From NCBI GenBank assembly GCA_023438885.1, contig JAEXPS010000044.1:1-16112 (forward strand): DNA of 16,112 bases, written 5' to 3'. The DNA comes from Actinomycetes bacterium. GTDB taxonomy: Bacteria; Actinomycetota; Actinomycetes; Actinomycetales; Cellulomonadaceae. Both the position numbers and the translations under genes were made by a program. Positions 13,263-16,112 of this stretch are shown here, in pieces. The number at the start of each line of letters is the position of its first letter. Position 1 is the first letter of the stretch. The notes under the pieces were generated by a model that saw only the letters and a program-made list of their open reading frames with translations, made no database searches and was not told where the DNA came from.

Positions 13263-13315
13263 CGCCCTGGGACGGCCACGGCCCGCGGCGACGGCGACGA
13301 GCGCTGAACCGTCCG

Positions 13316-13330
13316 GTGGCGCCTCGCCAC
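13316..13330. terminator. Possible terminator hairpin after the galactan operon
   Basis: GTGGCG (13316-13321) and CGCCAC (13325-13330) form a perfect 6-bp stem with a CCT loop, 53 nt after the galactanase stop. There is no U-tract, which is common for candidate terminators in high-GC actinobacteria but leaves the call weak. Confidence 0.25.
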
Positions 13331-13336
13331 GTGGAC

Positions 13337-13370
13337 TTGACGAGTGGTCGTAGAGTCGCCGGGGCATACG
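13337..13370 (+). promoter_or_regulatory. Candidate topA promoter elements
   Basis: TTGACG at 13337-13342 is a good -35-like hexamer. The spacing to possible -10 boxes is poor: TAGAGT (13351-13356) fits TAnnnT but is only 8 bp away, and GCATAC (13364-13369) is 21 bp away. Some of these elements probably belong to the topA promoter, but I cannot say which. The Shine-Dalgarno AGGA (13387-13390) follows. Confidence 0.25.
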
Positions 13371-13394
13371 GACCGACCGACAGAGCAGGAACCC

Positions 13395-16073
13395 ATGGCA
13401 CGCAAGCTCGTCATCGTGGAGTCGCCCGCCAAGGCGCGCACGATCTCCGGCTACCTCGGCCCGGAGTACGAGGTCGAGGCGTCGGTGGGCCACATCCGCG
13501 ACCTGCCGCAGCCGTCGGAGCTGCCTGCCGAGATGAAGAAGGGCCCGTTCGCCAAGTTCGCCGTCGACGTCGAGGGCGGCTTCACCCCGTACTACGTGGT
13601 GGACGCGGACAAGAAGAAGAAGGTCGCCGAGCTCAAGCGGGCGCTCAAGGAGTCCGACGAGCTCTATCTCGCCACTGACGAGGACCGCGAGGGCGAGGCC
13701 ATCGCGTGGCACCTGCTCGAGGAGCTCAAGCCCAAGGTGCCGGTCAAGCGGATGGTGTTCCACGAGATCACCCCCGAGGCGATCCAGCGGGCGCTGACCA
13801 GCACCCGTGCTCTGGACCTGCGGCTGGTCGACGCGCAGGAGACGCGCCGCATCCTCGACCGGCTCTACGGGTACGAGGTGTCGCCGGTGCTCTGGCGCAA
13901 GGTGCGCCAGGGACTCTCGGCGGGCCGGGTGCAGTCCGTGGCGACGCGGCTCGTGGTCGAGCGCGAGCGGGAGCGCATGGCCTTCGTCGCCGCCGAGTAC
14001 TGGGACGTGGTGGGCACCTTCCGCGTCGCCGCGCCCGACGAGCCGGCGTTCACCGCCCGGCTGACGGCCCTCGACGGGCGCCGGGTCGCCACGGGCAAGG
14101 ACTTCGACGACCGCGGGGTGCTGCGCTCGGACGCCGTGCAGCTCGACGAGGCCGCTGCCGCGGCGCTGGTGACGGCCCTGGCGACCTCGTCGTACGCGGT
14201 CCAGAGCCTGGAGACCAAGCCCTACACCCGCCGGCCGGCACCGCCGTTCACCACCTCCACGCTGCAGCAGGAGGCCGGGCGCAAGCTGCGGATGAGCGCG
14301 CGGGCGACGATGCGCACGGCGCAGTCGCTGTACGAGAACGGCTACATCACCTACATGCGTACGGACTCCCCGGCGCTGTCCACGCAGGCGATCGACGCCG
14401 CGCGGCGGCAGGCGGCCGAGCTGTACGGGCCGGAGTTCGTGCCGGAGCACGCCCGGGTCTACACGTCGCGGGCCAAGGGCGCGCAGGAGGCGCACGAGGC
14501 GATCCGGCCCGCCGGCGACCACTTCCGCACCCCGGCGCAGGTCGCCCGGGAGCTGCAGGGCGAGCAGTTCCGGCTGTACGAGCTGATCTGGAAGCGCACG
14601 GTCGCCTCCCAGATGGCAGACGCCCGGGGCCAGACGGCCTCGGTGCGGCTGGCCGCGACCGCCGATGGGCAGCAGGCGGTGTTCTCCGCCTCCGGCACCG
14701 TGATCACCTTCCGCGGCTTCCTCGCCGCGTACGAGGAGGGCCACGACACCGAGCGGTACGACGAGAACGGGCAGGCCTCGGCCGAGCGCCGGCTGCCCGC
14801 CATGGCCGAGGGCGACGCGCTGACGGGCGCCGACCTGCTGGCCGACGGTCACTCGACCACCCCGCCGCCGCGGTACACCGAAGCAGCGCTGGTCAAGGCG
14901 CTGGAGGAGCGTGGGATCGGCCGGCCCTCCACCTACGCGGCGACCATCTCGACCATCCAGGACCGCGGGTACGTGGTGACCCGCGGGCAGGCGCTGGTGC
15001 CGACGTGGCTGGCCTTCGCCGTCACCCGGCTGCTCGAGGAGAACTTCGAGCGGCTGGTGGACTACGACTTCACGGCCGCGATGGAGGAGGACCTCGACGA
15101 GATCGCCTCGGGCGACCGCGACCGGGTGGACTGGCTGAACCAGTTCTACTTCGGCGACCGGTCCGCCACGCGCGAGACCGGCGGGCTGCGCGGGCTCGTC
15201 GACAACCTGGGCGACATCGACGCCCGGGACGTCAACTCGATCGAGATCGCGGACGGGATCACCTTGCGGGTCGGCCGGTACGGGCCGTACCTCGAGGGTC
15301 CGGAGGGTGCGCGGGCCTCGGTGCCCGACGACCTGGCACCCGACGAGCTCACCGCCGAGCGGGCGCGCGAGCTGCTGACGGCGGAGCCGGACGGCGACCG
15401 CGAGCTGGGCACCGACCCGGCGACCGGACACCTGATCGTGGCCCGCAACGGGCGCTACGGGCCGTACGTGACGGAGGTTCTGCCGGAGCCCGCGGACGCC
15501 GCGCCGTCGCCGGCCAAGGGCAAGAAGAAGGCGGCCGCGCCCAAGCCGCGCACCGCGTCGCTGTTCCGCTCGATGACCCTGGACCACGTGACGCTCGAGG
15601 ATGCGCTGCGGCTGCTCTCGCTGCCGCGCGTGGTGGGCACCGACCCGGCGACCGGCGAGGAGATCACGGCGCAGAACGGCCGGTACGGGCCGTACCTGAA
15701 GAAGGGCACCGACTCGCGGACGCTGCCGAGCGAGGAGCAGCTCTTCGAGATCACGCTCGACGAGGCTGTGGCGATCTACGCGCAGCCGAAGTACCGCCGG
15801 GGTGTCTCGGCCGCCGCGGCGCCGCTGCGCGAGCTGGGGAACGATCCGAGCAACGGCAAGCCGATCCACGTGAAGGACGGTCGGTTCGGGCTCTACGTCA
15901 CCGACGGCGAGACCAACCGCACGCTGCCGAAGGACGTCACTGCCGAGACGGTGACGTTCGAGCAGGCGGTGGAGCTGCTGGCGGCCAAGCGGGCGGCCGG
16001 TCCGGCGCCCAAGCGTGGCCGAGCCGGCGCCGGCCGCTCCACCCGCACAGCGAAGTCCCGCGCCAAGTCCTGA
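13395..16073 (+). CDS. topA: DNA topoisomerase I (type IA)
   Basis: This 892-residue enzyme relaxes negatively supercoiled DNA through a transient 5'-phosphotyrosine link. The Toprim domain opens with KLVIVESPAKA (metal-site E9) and contains ATDEDREGE with D95, D97 and E99. The active-site Tyr is Y320 in GYITYMRTDS, followed by the conserved R322. After the core (to about 590), four C-terminal topoisomerase repeats are marked by RYGPYL-like cores near residues 626, 685, 761 and 828 (the last reads RFGLY). A Lys/Arg-rich tail (AKRAAGPAPKRGRAG onward) ends the protein, as is usual in actinobacterial TopA, which lacks zinc fingers. ATG 13395 is chosen over the upstream in-frame GTG at 13344 because it gives the family N-terminus MARKLVIVESP and has AGGA 4 nt upstream. 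It is a housekeeping gene adjoining, but probably not part of, the galactan operon. Confidence 0.97.
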   Translation: MARKLVIVESPAKARTISGYLGPEYEVEASVGHIRDLPQPSELPAEMKKGPFAKFAVDVEGGFTPYYVVDADKKKKVAELKRALKESDELYLATDEDREGEAIAWHLLEELKPKVPVKRMVFHEITPEAIQRALTSTRALDLRLVDAQETRRILDRLYGYEVSPVLWRKVRQGLSAGRVQSVATRLVVERERERMAFVAAEYWDVVGTFRVAAPDEPAFTARLTALDGRRVATGKDFDDRGVLRSDAVQLDEAAAAALVTALATSSYAVQSLETKPYTRRPAPPFTTSTLQQEAGRKLRMSARATMRTAQSLYENGYITYMRTDSPALSTQAIDAARRQAAELYGPEFVPEHARVYTSRAKGAQEAHEAIRPAGDHFRTPAQVARELQGEQFRLYELIWKRTVASQMADARGQTASVRLAATADGQQAVFSASGTVITFRGFLAAYEEGHDTERYDENGQASAERRLPAMAEGDALTGADLLADGHSTTPPPRYTEAALVKALEERGIGRPSTYAATISTIQDRGYVVTRGQALVPTWLAFAVTRLLEENFERLVDYDFTAAMEEDLDEIASGDRDRVDWLNQFYFGDRSATRETGGLRGLVDNLGDIDARDVNSIEIADGITLRVGRYGPYLEGPEGARASVPDDLAPDELTAERARELLTAEPDGDRELGTDPATGHLIVARNGRYGPYVTEVLPEPADAAPSPAKGKKKAAAPKPRTASLFRSMTLDHVTLEDALRLLSLPRVVGTDPATGEEITAQNGRYGPYLKKGTDSRTLPSEEQLFEITLDEAVAIYAQPKYRRGVSAAAAPLRELGNDPSNGKPIHVKDGRFGLYVTDGETNRTLPKDVTAETVTFEQAVELLAAKRAAGPAPKRGRAGAGRSTRTAKSRAKS

Positions 16074-16112
16074 CCCTGCCCCACCCGCCCGCCCCGCGCC
16101 ACCCCCCCGGGC
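16074..16112. other. Window edge downstream of topA
   Basis: This C-rich stretch of 39 nt follows the topA stop. No gene start or terminator can be supported before the window ends. Confidence 0.4.

Noticed and set aside
10932..15869. Open frame of 1645 codons on the minus strand
   Set aside because: It lies antisense to the galactanase and topA, both with intact catalytic motifs. Its composition is Arg/His/Gly/Val-rich, as expected from a mirror frame of GC3-rich codons, and it crosses an intergenic gap. It is a shadow.

Overview
The window is very GC-rich. GC is concentrated at third codon positions, with many GTG starts and long antisense open frames. The best-conserved proteins (DisA, RadA, TopA) closely resemble actinobacterial versions. 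I infer a Cellulomonas-like member of the Micrococcales; the genus is not proven by the sequence.

Left part, about 1-3703. On the minus strand, radA is followed by disA, a conserved actinobacterial pair that links recombination-intermediate processing to cyclic di-AMP synthesis. Divergent from radA is a one-pass membrane protein of unknown function. Convergent with that gene is a small stand-alone OmpR-type winged-helix protein with no receiver domain. Its upstream region carries an 11-bp tandem repeat, the spacing typical of OmpR/PhoB-family sites.

Centre, about 3773-13262. This is a complete locus for using type I (beta-1,4-) galactan. A LacI-family repressor gene is divergent from a rightward run of five genes: an intracellular GH42 beta-galactosidase, a lipoprotein sugar-binding protein, a MalF-like permease with a large extracytoplasmic loop, a MalG-like permease, and a secreted multi-domain GH53 endo-beta-1,4-galactanase. 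The expected flow is that GH53 cuts galactan outside the cell, the ABC transporter imports the galacto-oligosaccharides, and GH42 releases galactose inside. The transporter ATPase is not in the window and is probably a shared MsiK-type protein encoded elsewhere. The intergenic region between lacI and the GH42 gene holds two related CG-centred palindromes (13 of 16 bases identical). One overlaps the -35 of a well-formed, apparently leaderless lacI promoter; the other lies just upstream of the GH42 ribosome binding site. A strong GC hairpin separates the binding-protein gene from the permease genes and probably sets their expression ratio.

Right part, 13395-16073, is topA (DNA topoisomerase I) with its active-site tyrosine and a C-terminal array of topoisomerase repeats plus a basic tail.

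I saw no tRNA, rRNA, CRISPR array, insertion sequence or attachment site. The least ordinary items are the six-copy octapeptide tail on the galactanase, the receiver-less winged-helix gene with its tandem repeat, the paired operators, and the in-frame TAG junction between radA and disA.
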